This document shows, piece after piece, positions 27,469 to 35,720 of a DNA stretch of 64,000 nt (position 1 is its first letter; every line of letters starts with the position of its first letter). The translations under genes and the position numbers were made by a program. The notes beneath the pieces were generated by a model, which searched no databases, was not told where the DNA came from, and saw nothing but the letters and a program-made list of their open reading frames with translations. Source of the DNA: Amycolatopsis eburnea (GTDB lineage Bacteria; Actinomycetota; Actinomycetes; Mycobacteriales; Pseudonocardiaceae); NCBI RefSeq assembly GCF_003937945.1, contig NZ_RSEC01000048.1, positions 310,001 through 374,000 on the forward strand. Direction: 5' to 3'.

Positions 27469-29004
27469 ATGACGACCGCACCGGTGCTCGAGGTGGCCGG
27501 GGTGACCAAGCGGTTCCCCGGCACCCTCGCGCTCGACGACGTCAGCTTCGCGCTGCGGCCGGGCGAGGTGCACGCGCTGGTCGGCGAGAACGGCGCCGGC
27601 AAGTCCACGCTGATCAAGGTGCTCACCGGCGTCTACCAGCCCGACGAGGGCGAGGTGCGCCACCTCGGCGAGCCGGTGGCGTTCAAGCGCCCGATCGACG
27701 CGCAGCGCGCCGGGATCTCCACGATCTACCAGGAGGTCAACCTCGTCCCGCTGATGAGCATCGCGGGCAACGTCTTCCTCGGCCGTGAACCGCGCACCAA
27801 GGCCGGTCTGGTCGACTGGTCGAAGATGTACGCCGACGCCCGCGAGCTGCTCAAGGGCTACGGCATCGAAGACGACGTCAAGCGCCCGCTGCACACCCTG
27901 GGCGTCGGCGCGCAGCAGATGGTCGCGCTCGCCCGCGCGGTCTCGACCGACGCGAAGGTCGTCATCATGGACGAACCGACGTCGTCGCTCGAGCCGCGCG
28001 AGGTCGAGACGCTCTTCGAGGTGCTGAACCGCTTGCACGCCGAGGGCATCGCGATCGTCTACGTCAGCCACCGCATGGACGAGCTGTACCGGGTCTGCGA
28101 AAGCGTCACCGTGCTGCGCGACGGCCGGGTCGTCCACAGCGGACCGCTGAAGAACCTGCCGCGCATCGAACTGGTGTCCAAAATGCTCGGCCGGGAGATC
28201 AAGCAGATCCGCGAAGAGGGCGTCACGGCGTTCGGCGAGGACCACGAAGTCGAACGCGAGCCGCTCCTCAAGGCGGAGAACCTGGCCGGCATGCGCAAGC
28301 TGCACGACGTCTCGGTGAGCATCCGGCCCGGCGAGGTCGTCGGCCTCGCCGGCCTGCTCGGCTCCGGCCGCAGCGAGACGGCGCGGGCCATCGTCGGCGC
28401 GTTCCCCCTCGACGGCGGATCCGTGCTGCTGGCCGGAAAACCGCTCAAGAAGGGCAAGATCAAGGCGGCCATGCGCGCCGGGATCGCGCTGCTGGCCGAG
28501 GACCGCAAGACCGACGGGATCATCCCGAACCTGTCGGTGCGCGAGAACATCGTGCTGGCCGCGTTGCCGACGCTCTCGCCGTTCGGCCTGGTCAGCAAGG
28601 CCAAGCAGGACCGGGTCGTGAAGATCTTCATGGACCGCCTGCGCATCAAGGCCGCGAGCCCGGAGCAGAAGGTGTCGGAGCTGTCCGGCGGCAACCAGCA
28701 GAAGGTGCTGCTCGCCCGCTGGCTCGCCACCGGCCCGAAGATCCTGCTGCTCGACGAACCGACGCGCGGCATCGACGTCGGCGCCAAGGCCGAAGTCCAG
28801 GCGCTGATCGACGAACTCGCGCAGGAAGGGCTCGGCGTGCTGCTCATCTCGTCCGAGCTGGAAGAGCTGATCGACGGCTCCGACCGCGTGGTCGTGCTGC
28901 GCGACGGCTCGGTCGTCGGCGAGTTGACCGGCGACGGCATCACCGAGGAGAACGTGCTGACAGCGATCGCGGCGGAAGCCTCCGTGGGTGACAACGATGT
29001 CTGA
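27469..29004 (+). CDS. Sugar ABC importer, double-domain ATPase (YtfR/RbsA-like)
   Basis: 511 aa from ATG 27469, which has AGAGGA seven bases upstream. An in-frame ATG at 27439 overlaps the previous stop but lacks a ribosome site. First cassette: Walker A GENGAGKST, VGAQQMVALARA, Walker B VIMDEPTSSL. Second cassette: the usual degenerate Walker A GLLGSGRSE, signature LSGGNQQKVLLARWLA, LLLDEPTRGIDVGAKAEVQ. Fused two-domain ATPases of this kind drive carbohydrate-uptake-2 importers. Overlaps the first permease gene. Confidence 0.93.
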   Translation: MTTAPVLEVAGVTKRFPGTLALDDVSFALRPGEVHALVGENGAGKSTLIKVLTGVYQPDEGEVRHLGEPVAFKRPIDAQRAGISTIYQEVNLVPLMSIAGNVFLGREPRTKAGLVDWSKMYADARELLKGYGIEDDVKRPLHTLGVGAQQMVALARAVSTDAKVVIMDEPTSSLEPREVETLFEVLNRLHAEGIAIVYVSHRMDELYRVCESVTVLRDGRVVHSGPLKNLPRIELVSKMLGREIKQIREEGVTAFGEDHEVEREPLLKAENLAGMRKLHDVSVSIRPGEVVGLAGLLGSGRSETARAIVGAFPLDGGSVLLAGKPLKKGKIKAAMRAGIALLAEDRKTDGIIPNLSVRENIVLAALPTLSPFGLVSKAKQDRVVKIFMDRLRIKAASPEQKVSELSGGNQQKVLLARWLATGPKILLLDEPTRGIDVGAKAEVQALIDELAQEGLGVLLISSELEELIDGSDRVVVLRDGSVVGELTGDGITEENVLTAIAAEASVGDNDV

Positions 29005-29959
29005 CGCCACCCTGACCAAGAGTCCCGACCGCGCGAAAGTCACCGCGTGGCTGCAGAACTACGGCGTCTACCTGGCCGTCGTGGTGCTGCTGCTGTTCAA
29101 CGTCGGGTTCACCGAGAACTTCCTGTCCGCGGCCAACTTCCGCACCCAGCTGGTGCAGGCGGCGCCGGTCTGCATCGTCGCGCTCGGCATGGCGCTGGTG
29201 ATCGGTACCGAGGGCATCGACCTGTCGGTCGGCTCGGTGATGGCGGTCGCCGCCGCGCTCATCCCGCTCTACCTCGGCGCGGGCCCGCTGATGGCGATCG
29301 TCGTGGCCGTCATCGCCGGGATCGTGTCCGGGCTGTTCAGCGGGTACCTGGTGGCCTACCTGGGCATCCAGCCGATCATCGCGACACTGGCGCTGCTCGT
29401 CGGCGGGCGGGGACTCGCGCTGGTGATCGCCCACGGCCAGCTCGTCCAGGTGCGCAACCCGGACTTCCTGGAGCTGGGCACCGGTGACGTCCTCGGCGTC
29501 CCGATCATGGTGATCGTCGCGGGCGTGCTCGCGGTGCTGGCCGGGCTGGTCGTGCAGCGCACGACGTTCGGGCGGCACCTGGTCGCCGTCGGCGGCAACC
29601 GCTCGGCCAGCACCCTGGCCGGGCTGCCGGTGAAGCGCGTGCTGGTCAGCGTCTACGTGATCTCCGGGGCGCTGGCCGCGATCGCCGGCGTGCTGGCGAC
29701 GTCGCGGCTGGGCGCCAGCGACCCGAGCGACGTCGGCCTGCTCATGGAGCTGTCCGCGATCACCGCGGTCGTCGTCGGCGGCACGCCGCTGACCGGCGGC
29801 CGGGTCCGCGTGCTCGGCACCGTGTTCGGCGCGCTGCTCATGCAGCTCGTCCAGGCCACCCTGATCAAGCACAACCTGCCCGATTCGACCGCGCAGATGG
29901 TCCAGGCGGCCATCATCGTCGTCGCGGTCTACGTCGCGCGCGAGCGGAGCAGCCGATGA
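28997..29959 (+). CDS. Sugar ABC importer permease 1 (YtfT-like)
   Basis: 320 aa from ATG 28997, inside the end of the ATPase gene; a GTG nine bases earlier is possible. BPD_transp_2-type integral membrane protein with about eight to ten helices. Characteristic loop: GMALVIGTEGIDLSVGSVMA. Later it has FGRHLVAVGGNRSASTLAGL with the coupling-helix EAA-like region, and VVVGGTPLTGGRVRVLGTVF. Pairs with the next permease as a heterodimer. Confidence 0.92.
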   Translation: MSDATLTKSPDRAKVTAWLQNYGVYLAVVVLLLFNVGFTENFLSAANFRTQLVQAAPVCIVALGMALVIGTEGIDLSVGSVMAVAAALIPLYLGAGPLMAIVVAVIAGIVSGLFSGYLVAYLGIQPIIATLALLVGGRGLALVIAHGQLVQVRNPDFLELGTGDVLGVPIMVIVAGVLAVLAGLVVQRTTFGRHLVAVGGNRSASTLAGLPVKRVLVSVYVISGALAAIAGVLATSRLGASDPSDVGLLMELSAITAVVVGGTPLTGGRVRVLGTVFGALLMQLVQATLIKHNLPDSTAQMVQAAIIVVAVYVARERSSR

Positions 29960-30936
29960 CCGCGACCACCACCCAGACCGCCGCGCGCAACGCCGCGTTC
30001 GCGGGCGTCCTGCAGCGCCAGGGCGCGGCCGTCGTCCTCGTGCTCGGCGTCGCCGCGGCGTGGTTCGCGTTCCCGCACTTCGGCACCGCGGACAACCTGC
30101 GCAGCCTGGTGCTGCAGGGGTCGTTCCTCGCGGTGATCGCGCTCGGCATGACGTTCGTGATCATCTCCGGCGGCATCGACCTGTCGGTCGGCTCGAACTA
30201 CGCGCTCGGCGGGGTCCTCGCCGCGTGGGGCGCGCAGTACGGGCTCGTCGTCGCGATCCTGCTGCCGCTGGCGGTGTGTTCGCTGATCGGGTTCGTCAAC
30301 GGCCTGCTCATCGCGCGCACCGGGATGGCGCCGTTCATCGTGACGCTGGCGTCCCTGCTGTTCGCCAGGGGACTCCTGCTCGCGCTGACGTCCGAAGGCG
30401 CGACGACGTACAAGGTCGACCCCGGCTCGGCGTTCCTCTGGCTCGGCCAGGGCACGATTTTCGGCGTCGGCGTCCCGGTGTACCTGACGCTGGTCCTGTT
30501 CGCGCTCGGCGGGCTCCTGCTGCGCCGCACCCGGTTCGGCCAGTCGGTGTTCGCCATCGGCGGCGCCGAGCAGTCCGCGCTGCTGATGGGCCTGCCGGTG
30601 GCCCGCACGAAGATCAGCCTCTACACCCTGAGCGGCGGCCTGGCCGGGTTCGCGGGCGTGCTGACCGCCGCGTACCTGCAGTCCGGCGTCACGGTGATCG
30701 GGGTCGGCACCGAGCTGGACGCGATCTCCGTCGTCGTCATCGGCGGCACGCTGCTCACCGGCGGCGCCGGGACGATCATCGGCACGCTCGTCGGCGTGCT
30801 GCTGCGCACGCTGATCCAGAACGTCATCAACCAGATCGGCACCCTCGACTCCAACTACCAGACGGTGGTGAGCGGGGCCTTCCTGCTCGTCGTCGTGGTG
30901 ATCCAGCGCCTGCTGGCGCGCTCCCGAACCCGCTGA
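29956..30936 (+). CDS. Sugar ABC importer permease 2 (YjfF-like)
   Basis: 326 aa from ATG 29956, overlapping the previous stop (ATGA). Same fold and landmarks as permease 1: GMTFVIISGGIDLSVGSNYA, TRFGQSVFAIGGAEQSALLM, VVIGGTLLTGGAGTIIGTL. Two distinct permeases with one ATPase is the arrangement of the galactofuranose importer YtfQRT-YjfF. A ribosome site AGGAGG for the next gene lies 9 bp past its stop. Confidence 0.92.
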   Translation: MTATTTQTAARNAAFAGVLQRQGAAVVLVLGVAAAWFAFPHFGTADNLRSLVLQGSFLAVIALGMTFVIISGGIDLSVGSNYALGGVLAAWGAQYGLVVAILLPLAVCSLIGFVNGLLIARTGMAPFIVTLASLLFARGLLLALTSEGATTYKVDPGSAFLWLGQGTIFGVGVPVYLTLVLFALGGLLLRRTRFGQSVFAIGGAEQSALLMGLPVARTKISLYTLSGGLAGFAGVLTAAYLQSGVTVIGVGTELDAISVVVIGGTLLTGGAGTIIGTLVGVLLRTLIQNVINQIGTLDSNYQTVVSGAFLLVVVVIQRLLARSRTR

Positions 30937-30965
30937 GCCCCATCCCCCACCAGGAGGTCTCAACG

Positions 30966-33467
30966 ATGGTCCACCCTGCCCGAAAACCCCGGAGATGGCT
31001 GACCGCGGCCGCCGCGTTCGCGGTCGCGGTGGCCGGCCTCGGCACCGTGCCGGCCGCCGCCGCGGCCGACGCGCCGCAGTGGCAACGGCTCACGCCGCCG
31101 CTGTCCACGCCCTGGACGAAGGACGTCTCCCCCACCAACGCACTGCCCGACTACCCCCGGCCGCAGCTGACCCGCGACAAGTGGCAGAACCTCAACGGCG
31201 TCTGGGAGTTCGCCAAGGCGACCCCGGGTGAGGCCGCGCCGGTCGGCAAGACGCTCGGCGACCGTATCCTCGTGCCGTACCCGGTCGAGTCCGCGCTGTC
31301 CGGGATCATGCGCCACGAAACGAGCATGTGGTACCGCCGCACGTTCGAGGTCCCGAAGACCTGGCAGGTCGGCAAGGGCGGCCAGCGGCTCCTGCTGCAC
31401 TTCCAGGCCGTCGACTACGACGCCACGGTGATCGTCAACGGCAAGACCGTCGGCCGCCACACCGGCGGCTACGACGCCTGGTCGGTGGACGTCACCGACG
31501 CGCTGACCACGGCGAAGTCCCAGGAAGTCGTCGTCGGCGTCGCCGACCCGAACGACCAGGGCGGGCAGCCGATCGGCAAGCAGCGTTCCCCCGGCGACGG
31601 CATCTTCTACACACCGTCGTCCGGCATCTGGCAGACCGTCTGGCTGGAGCCGGTGGCGTCCGCGCGCATCGACCGGCTCGACGTCACCCCGGACGTCGCT
31701 TCCGGTTCGGTCACGGTCAACGCCGTGGTCGGCGGCCCGGTCAGGCAGCGCGTCGAGGCCGTCGCCTACGACCACGGCCGCCCGGTCGGGCGGGTGTCCG
31801 GCGACGCGAACACGCCGTTGAAGCTCAAGGTGGACCGGCCGCACCTGTGGTCGCCGGACGACCCGTTCCTCTACGACCTGCGCGTGAAGCTCGTCCCGTC
31901 GGGTGACGAGGTCGGCTCGTACTTCGGCATCCGGTCGATCAGCGTCGGCAAGACCGCCGACGGCAAGCAGCGGATGCTGCTCAACGGCAAGTTCGTCATG
32001 CAGGTCGGCCCGCTCGACCAGGGCTTCTGGCCGGACGGCATCTACACCGCGCCGACCGACGCGGCGCTGAAGTTCGACCTGGAGCAGGAGAAGGCGCTCG
32101 GCTTCAACATGGTGCGCAAGCACATCAAGGTCGAGCCGGACCGCTGGTACTACTACGCCGACAAGCTCGGCCTGCTGGTGTGGCAGGACATGCCGGCGAT
32201 GAAGGACGACGTCGAGCCGTCGGCCGCATCGCGGGTCAACTACGAGTCCGAGATGAAGCGGATGATCGACCAGCACCGCAGCTTCCCGTCGATCGTCACG
32301 TGGGTGCCGTTCAACGAGGGCTGGGGCGACTACGAAGTCGGCCGGATCGCCGACGAGGTCAAGTCCTGGGATCCCTCGCGCTTGGTGAACGCCGAGTCCG
32401 GCGTCAACTGCTGCAGGTCCGAACCGGACAGCGGCAAGGGTGACATCTACGACGACCACACCTACACCGGTCCCGGCACGCCGATGCAGACCGGGACGCG
32501 CGCGGCGGTCGACGGCGAGTACGGCGGCCTCGGTCTCAAGGTCGCGGGCCACGAGTTCGACGCCGCGGGCAGCTTCGCCTACGAGATGGAGCCCGACAGC
32601 GCTACGCTGACCCGGCGCTACGGCGAGTTGCAGCAGCGCCTGCTGCTGGTCGCCCAGCGCTGCGGCGTCTCGGCCGGCGTCTACACGCAGACCACCGACG
32701 TCGAGAAGGAGGTCAACGGCTTCTTCACCTACGACCGGCAGGTGAAGAAGATGGACTTCGCGGCGGTCCGCGCGGCGAACCTCGCGGTGATCAAGGGCGC
32801 CACCGGTGCTCCCGTGTCCGGTCCTTCGGTTCCGCAGGGCACGCCGGGCATCGACGGCATCGCGGCGTACGGCTTCGACGAGAACACCGGCACGACAGCG
32901 GCGGACAGCGTCGGCGACCACGACGCCACGCTCGTCGGCGGCGCGTCCTGGACGGCGGGCAAGAGCGGTTCGGCGCTGGCGGTGAACGGGTCGGGCCAGT
33001 ACGCCGACACGGGTGCCGCGCTGGTGAACACCGAAGGCAGCTACAGCGCGGCGGCGTGGGTGAAGTTCAACGCCGTGGGCGACGGCTTCCAGACGATCGT
33101 CAGCCAGGACGGCCCGAACAACAGCGCGTTCTTCCTGCAGTACTCGGGTCAGGACCACCGGCTCGCGATGAGCTTCGTGGGCACGCGGGCCCTGGCGCCC
33201 ACGGCCCCGGAGGCGAACCGCTGGTACCACGTGGTCGGCGTCCGCGACGCGGCCGCGGGCACGCTGAAGCTGTACGTCGACGGTCAGCTGGCGGCCACGA
33301 AGAGCGTCTGCCTCGGCGACGCGTCGACGGGCCACACGGTGATCGGCCGCGGCAAGTACGGCGGCAACCCGGTCGACTACCTCAACGGCGCCGTCGACCA
33401 GGTCCACGTGTACGACCGCGCCCTGTCCGACGCGGACGTGAGCGCGTTGTACTCGAGCGGCAAGTAA
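30966..33467 (+). CDS. Secreted GH2 glycosidase with C-terminal LamG domain
   Basis: 833 aa from ATG 30966 (AGGAGG upstream). Basic start with twin arginines KPRRW, hydrophobic signal to about residue 34. GH2 sugar-binding and immunoglobulin-like domains, ~60-370 (YPRPQLTRDKWQNLNGVWEF, MWYRRTFEVPKTW, DGIFYTPSSGIWQTVWLEP). TIM barrel with FNMVRKHIKVEPDRWYYYAD, acid/base E451 in PFNEGWGDYE and nucleophile E518 in VDGEYGG. C-terminal LamG/concanavalin-like domain ~655-833 (AAYGFDENTGTTAADSVGDH, LNGAVDQVHVYDRALSDAD). GH2 includes beta-galactosidase, beta-glucuronidase, arabinofuranosidase and galactofuranosidase. Its place behind a YtfQ-like importer favours a furanosidase (inference). Confidence 0.9.
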   Translation: MVHPARKPRRWLTAAAAFAVAVAGLGTVPAAAAADAPQWQRLTPPLSTPWTKDVSPTNALPDYPRPQLTRDKWQNLNGVWEFAKATPGEAAPVGKTLGDRILVPYPVESALSGIMRHETSMWYRRTFEVPKTWQVGKGGQRLLLHFQAVDYDATVIVNGKTVGRHTGGYDAWSVDVTDALTTAKSQEVVVGVADPNDQGGQPIGKQRSPGDGIFYTPSSGIWQTVWLEPVASARIDRLDVTPDVASGSVTVNAVVGGPVRQRVEAVAYDHGRPVGRVSGDANTPLKLKVDRPHLWSPDDPFLYDLRVKLVPSGDEVGSYFGIRSISVGKTADGKQRMLLNGKFVMQVGPLDQGFWPDGIYTAPTDAALKFDLEQEKALGFNMVRKHIKVEPDRWYYYADKLGLLVWQDMPAMKDDVEPSAASRVNYESEMKRMIDQHRSFPSIVTWVPFNEGWGDYEVGRIADEVKSWDPSRLVNAESGVNCCRSEPDSGKGDIYDDHTYTGPGTPMQTGTRAAVDGEYGGLGLKVAGHEFDAAGSFAYEMEPDSATLTRRYGELQQRLLLVAQRCGVSAGVYTQTTDVEKEVNGFFTYDRQVKKMDFAAVRAANLAVIKGATGAPVSGPSVPQGTPGIDGIAAYGFDENTGTTAADSVGDHDATLVGGASWTAGKSGSALAVNGSGQYADTGAALVNTEGSYSAAAWVKFNAVGDGFQTIVSQDGPNNSAFFLQYSGQDHRLAMSFVGTRALAPTAPEANRWYHVVGVRDAAAGTLKLYVDGQLAATKSVCLGDASTGHTVIGRGKYGGNPVDYLNGAVDQVHVYDRALSDADVSALYSSGK

Positions 33468-33480
33468 GCAAGTCCCCCGG

Positions 33481-33520
33481 ATCCGGGGAGGCCGGTTCGT
33501 CCGGTCTCCCCGGATTTTTT
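33481..33520 (+). terminator. Rho-independent terminator after the importer-GH2 operon
   Basis: 15-bp stem ATCCGGGGAGGCCGG / CCGGTCTCCCCGGAT (33481-33495 with 33501-33515; one G-U pair) and loop TTCGT, directly followed by a run of six T ending at 33520. A textbook intrinsic terminator, uncommon in such GC-rich DNA. Confidence 0.9.
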
Positions 33521-33546
33521 CGTCCCCGGAGTGGGGGCCGTCACGT

Positions 33547-33577
33547 TTGACCTGGAGCGCGCTCCAGCCCCTAGCGT
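33547..33577 (+). promoter_or_regulatory. MerR-type promoter with 19-bp spacer and 16-bp palindrome
   Basis: -35 TTGACC (33547-33552) and -10-like TAGCGT (33572-33577) are separated by 19 bp. The gap contains CTGGAGCGCGCTCCAG (33552-33567), a perfect 16-base dyad. Over-long spacers carrying a dyad are the hallmark of MerR-family promoters, where the activator untwists the DNA. It drives the gene at 33615. No MerR gene is in the window. Confidence 0.7.
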
Positions 33578-33614
33578 CGTCTTCGCAACGACGTACTGGG
33601 GAAAGGAACCCGCC

Positions 33615-34010
33615 ATGACCGACGAGCGCTTCGAACTCGGCCTGAAGACCCTGACCGCCATCGACGGCGAGAGCGGGCAGCGCGTGCTCGACAACCTCGC
33701 CGACGTCTCCCCCGCGCTGGCGGAAGCCGTGGTGTCGTGGGGGTTCGGCGAGATCTACGCGCGGCCGGGCCTCGAGCCGCGCGACCGCCAGCTCGTCACG
33801 CTCGGCATGCTCACCGCCCTCGGAGGCTGCGAGCCGCAGCTGGAAGTGCACGTCAACGCGTCGCTCAACGTCGGCCTCACGCCCGCGGAGATCGTCGAAG
33901 CGCTGCTGCACTCGGCGGTCTACTGTGGATTCCCGAAGGCGCTGAACGCGACCTTCACGGCCAAGAAGGTCTTCGCCGAGAGGGGGCTGCTGCCCGTGAC
34001 GAGCGCGTGA
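33615..34010 (+). CDS. Carboxymuconolactone decarboxylase (AhpD-like) family protein
   Basis: 131 aa from ATG 33615 (GAAAGGA upstream). CMD fold with IYARPGLEPRDRQLVTLGML, GGCEPQLEVHVNASLNVGLT, and EIVEALLHSAVYCGFPKALN. Similar small proteins are decarboxylases or peroxidase partners. The C-x-x-C of AhpD is absent; single cysteines occur in GGCEP and AVYCGFP, so a redox role is not proven. Expressed from a MerR-type promoter, suggesting induction by a stress signal, and coupled to the next gene by a 4-base overlap. Confidence 0.88.
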   Translation: MTDERFELGLKTLTAIDGESGQRVLDNLADVSPALAEAVVSWGFGEIYARPGLEPRDRQLVTLGMLTALGGCEPQLEVHVNASLNVGLTPAEIVEALLHSAVYCGFPKALNATFTAKKVFAERGLLPVTSA

Positions 34011-34669
34011 AGGTCGTCCTGTTCGGCGCGACCGGCATGGTCGGCCAAGGTGTGCTGCGGGAGTGCCTGCGCGACGAACGGGTCGAGGCGGTGCTGGTGG
34101 TCGGCCGGTCCCCGGTCGGCACCAGCCACCCGAAGCTGCGCGAAGCCGTCGAGCAGGACCTGTTCGCCCTCGCGCCGATCACCGGGTACGACACCTGCTT
34201 CTTCTGCCTCGGCGTGTCGTCGGTGGGCGTGGCGCCGGAGGAGTACGAGCGGATCACGTACCAGCTCACCCTGTCGGTGGCCCGCAAGCTGCCGGCGGAC
34301 ACCACTTTCGTGTACGTCTCGGGCGCGGGCACCGACAGCACCGAGCGCGGCCGCGTGCGCTGGGCCCGGGTCAAGGGAGCGACGGAGAACGCGCTGGCGC
34401 GGCTGCCGCTGCGGACGTTCGCCTTCCGCCCCGGCTACATCCAGCCGCTGCACGGCATCACGTCGAAGACCCCGCTGTACCGGGTGCTCTACCGCGTCGC
34501 GATGCCGCTGTACCCGGTGCTCAAGCGGCTGTTCCCGCGCGCGGTGACGACCACCGAGGACATCGGGCTGGCAATGCTGGCGGTGGCCTCGTCGGGGTAC
34601 GAGAAGCCGATCCTGGAGAACACCGACATCACCGCCCTCGCGCGACGAGACCGGCCAGCAGGTTCGTGA
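34007..34669 (+). CDS. NAD(P)-binding atypical SDR (YwnB/HTATIP2-like)
   Basis: 220 aa from GTG 34007, overlapping the previous stop. Rossmann start KVVLFGATGMVGQGVLRECL; CFFCLGVSSVGVAPEEYERI; FVYVSGAGTDSTERGRVRWA with K in RVKGATENAL; LRTFAFRPGYIQPLHGI. No classical Y-x3-K, as is usual in this atypical group. Likely an NAD(P)H-dependent oxidoreductase acting with the CMD protein. Its last 41 bases overlap the convergent TetR gene. Confidence 0.85.
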   Translation: MKVVLFGATGMVGQGVLRECLRDERVEAVLVVGRSPVGTSHPKLREAVEQDLFALAPITGYDTCFFCLGVSSVGVAPEEYERITYQLTLSVARKLPADTTFVYVSGAGTDSTERGRVRWARVKGATENALARLPLRTFAFRPGYIQPLHGITSKTPLYRVLYRVAMPLYPVLKRLFPRAVTTTEDIGLAMLAVASSGYEKPILENTDITALARRDRPAGS

Positions 34670-35279
34670 GGTTCTCCGCCACCACGGCCTCGAACCCCGG
34701 CGCGCCCCCGGCCTCGGCCGTCGCGAGTGCCACCGCCTCCGTCGGGTTCGCGTAGGGCCACGCCCCCGACACCACGACCACGACGGCCCGCGCGAACACC
34801 CCGGCCGCGTCCGCCGAGAGCTCCGGAACCGCGGCGCGGACCAGCGACGCCAGCCGTTCGAGGTTCGCGGCCGCGCGGTGCTTGAAGCCGCGGGCGAACT
34901 CCAGGGAGATGTTGCGTTCCAGCACCGGGGCCATCGCGCTGATCAGCTCGCACAGCAGCCGGCGTGCCGCGAGCGTCGACGCGATGGTCCCGGCAACCCG
35001 ATTCTCGCGTTCGAAGAGCGGGACCGGCAGGTCCGCGAACGCCAGCTCGTCGAGCCACGCCGTCCACGCGCCGTCGAGGACCTCGAGGAAGATCGCCTCG
35101 CGGCTGTCGAAGTAGCGGAGCACGTTGGACTTCGCGAGCCCGACGTGGCAGCTGAGCTCCCGCAGGCTGATCTCGGCGACCGGCCGCTGCCCGAGCATCT
35201 CCCGGGCGGCGGCGAGGATCGCGGTGCGGCGCGCCTCGATCTGCTCGGGACGGCGGGCGCGCTGGAATCCGGCGCTCAT
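34629..35279 (-). CDS. TetR-family regulator
   Basis: 216 aa from ATG 35279. HTH: RRTAILAAAREMLGQRPVAE, ISLRELSCHVGLAKSNVLRYF, DSREAIFLEVLDGAW. The C-terminal part (RRLLCELISAMAPVLERNIS, ARAVVVVVSGAWPYANPTEA) is of the TetR_C_17-like kind. Convergent with, and overlapping, the NAD(P)-binding gene by 41 bp. Targets unknown; the gene upstream on the same strand is the PGPGW membrane protein, 18 bp away. Confidence 0.88.
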   Translation of the reverse strand: MSAGFQRARRPEQIEARRTAILAAAREMLGQRPVAEISLRELSCHVGLAKSNVLRYFDSREAIFLEVLDGAWTAWLDELAFADLPVPLFERENRVAGTIASTLAARRLLCELISAMAPVLERNISLEFARGFKHRAAANLERLASLVRAAVPELSADAAGVFARAVVVVVSGAWPYANPTEAVALATAEAGGAPGFEAVVAENLTNLLAGLVARGR

Positions 35280-35297
35280 GCTCCCCGACGGTACCGG

Positions 35298-35720
35298 TCA
35301 GTCCCGGCGGGCGGCCGGTTCCGCGCGGCGCGCCTTCACCCGGCGGTAACTCCAGATCAGCAGCGCGAACAGGATCGCCGACGACAGGATCAGGCTCGAC
35401 CCGGTGCTCCAGCCGCTGAACGGCAGCGACCGCACGGTGCCCCAGACGATCCCCGCCGCCAGCAGCGCCAGCCCGGCCAGCACCGACCCGGCGATCCGCA
35501 GCGGCGACGACACGCTGTCCTCGGCCGCCTTCATCGCGCGGTCGCGGACCGGGTCGACATACCGCTCGAGCGCCGGGAACTCCGAAGCGAGCAGCAGCAG
35601 CCCGGCGAGCACGAGGAGCAGCCCCGGCCCGGGCAGGACGAGCAGCAGCACCCCGACCACCAGCAGGACCGCGCCCGCCGAGGCGATCAGGACGCGCTTG
35701 GCCTGTTTGCCGATGCCCAC
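35298..35720 (-). CDS. PGPGW-motif small membrane protein (TIGR02611-like)
   Basis: 140 aa from GTG 35720 (GGGGAGAG upstream); homology does not reach the much longer open frame. Two N-terminal hydrophobic segments surround the family motif in VLPGPGLLLVLAGLLLLASE, followed by a charged connector FPALERYVDPVRDRAMKAAE and two further membrane segments (~80-120) before a basic tail YRRVKARRAEPAARRD. Function of the family is not known. It starts inside the 3' end of the serine hydrolase gene, so the two are co-expressed. Confidence 0.8.
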   Translation of the reverse strand: MGIGKQAKRVLIASAGAVLLVVGVLLLVLPGPGLLLVLAGLLLLASEFPALERYVDPVRDRAMKAAEDSVSSPLRIAGSVLAGLALLAAGIVWGTVRSLPFSGWSTGSSLILSSAILFALLIWSYRRVKARRAEPAARRD

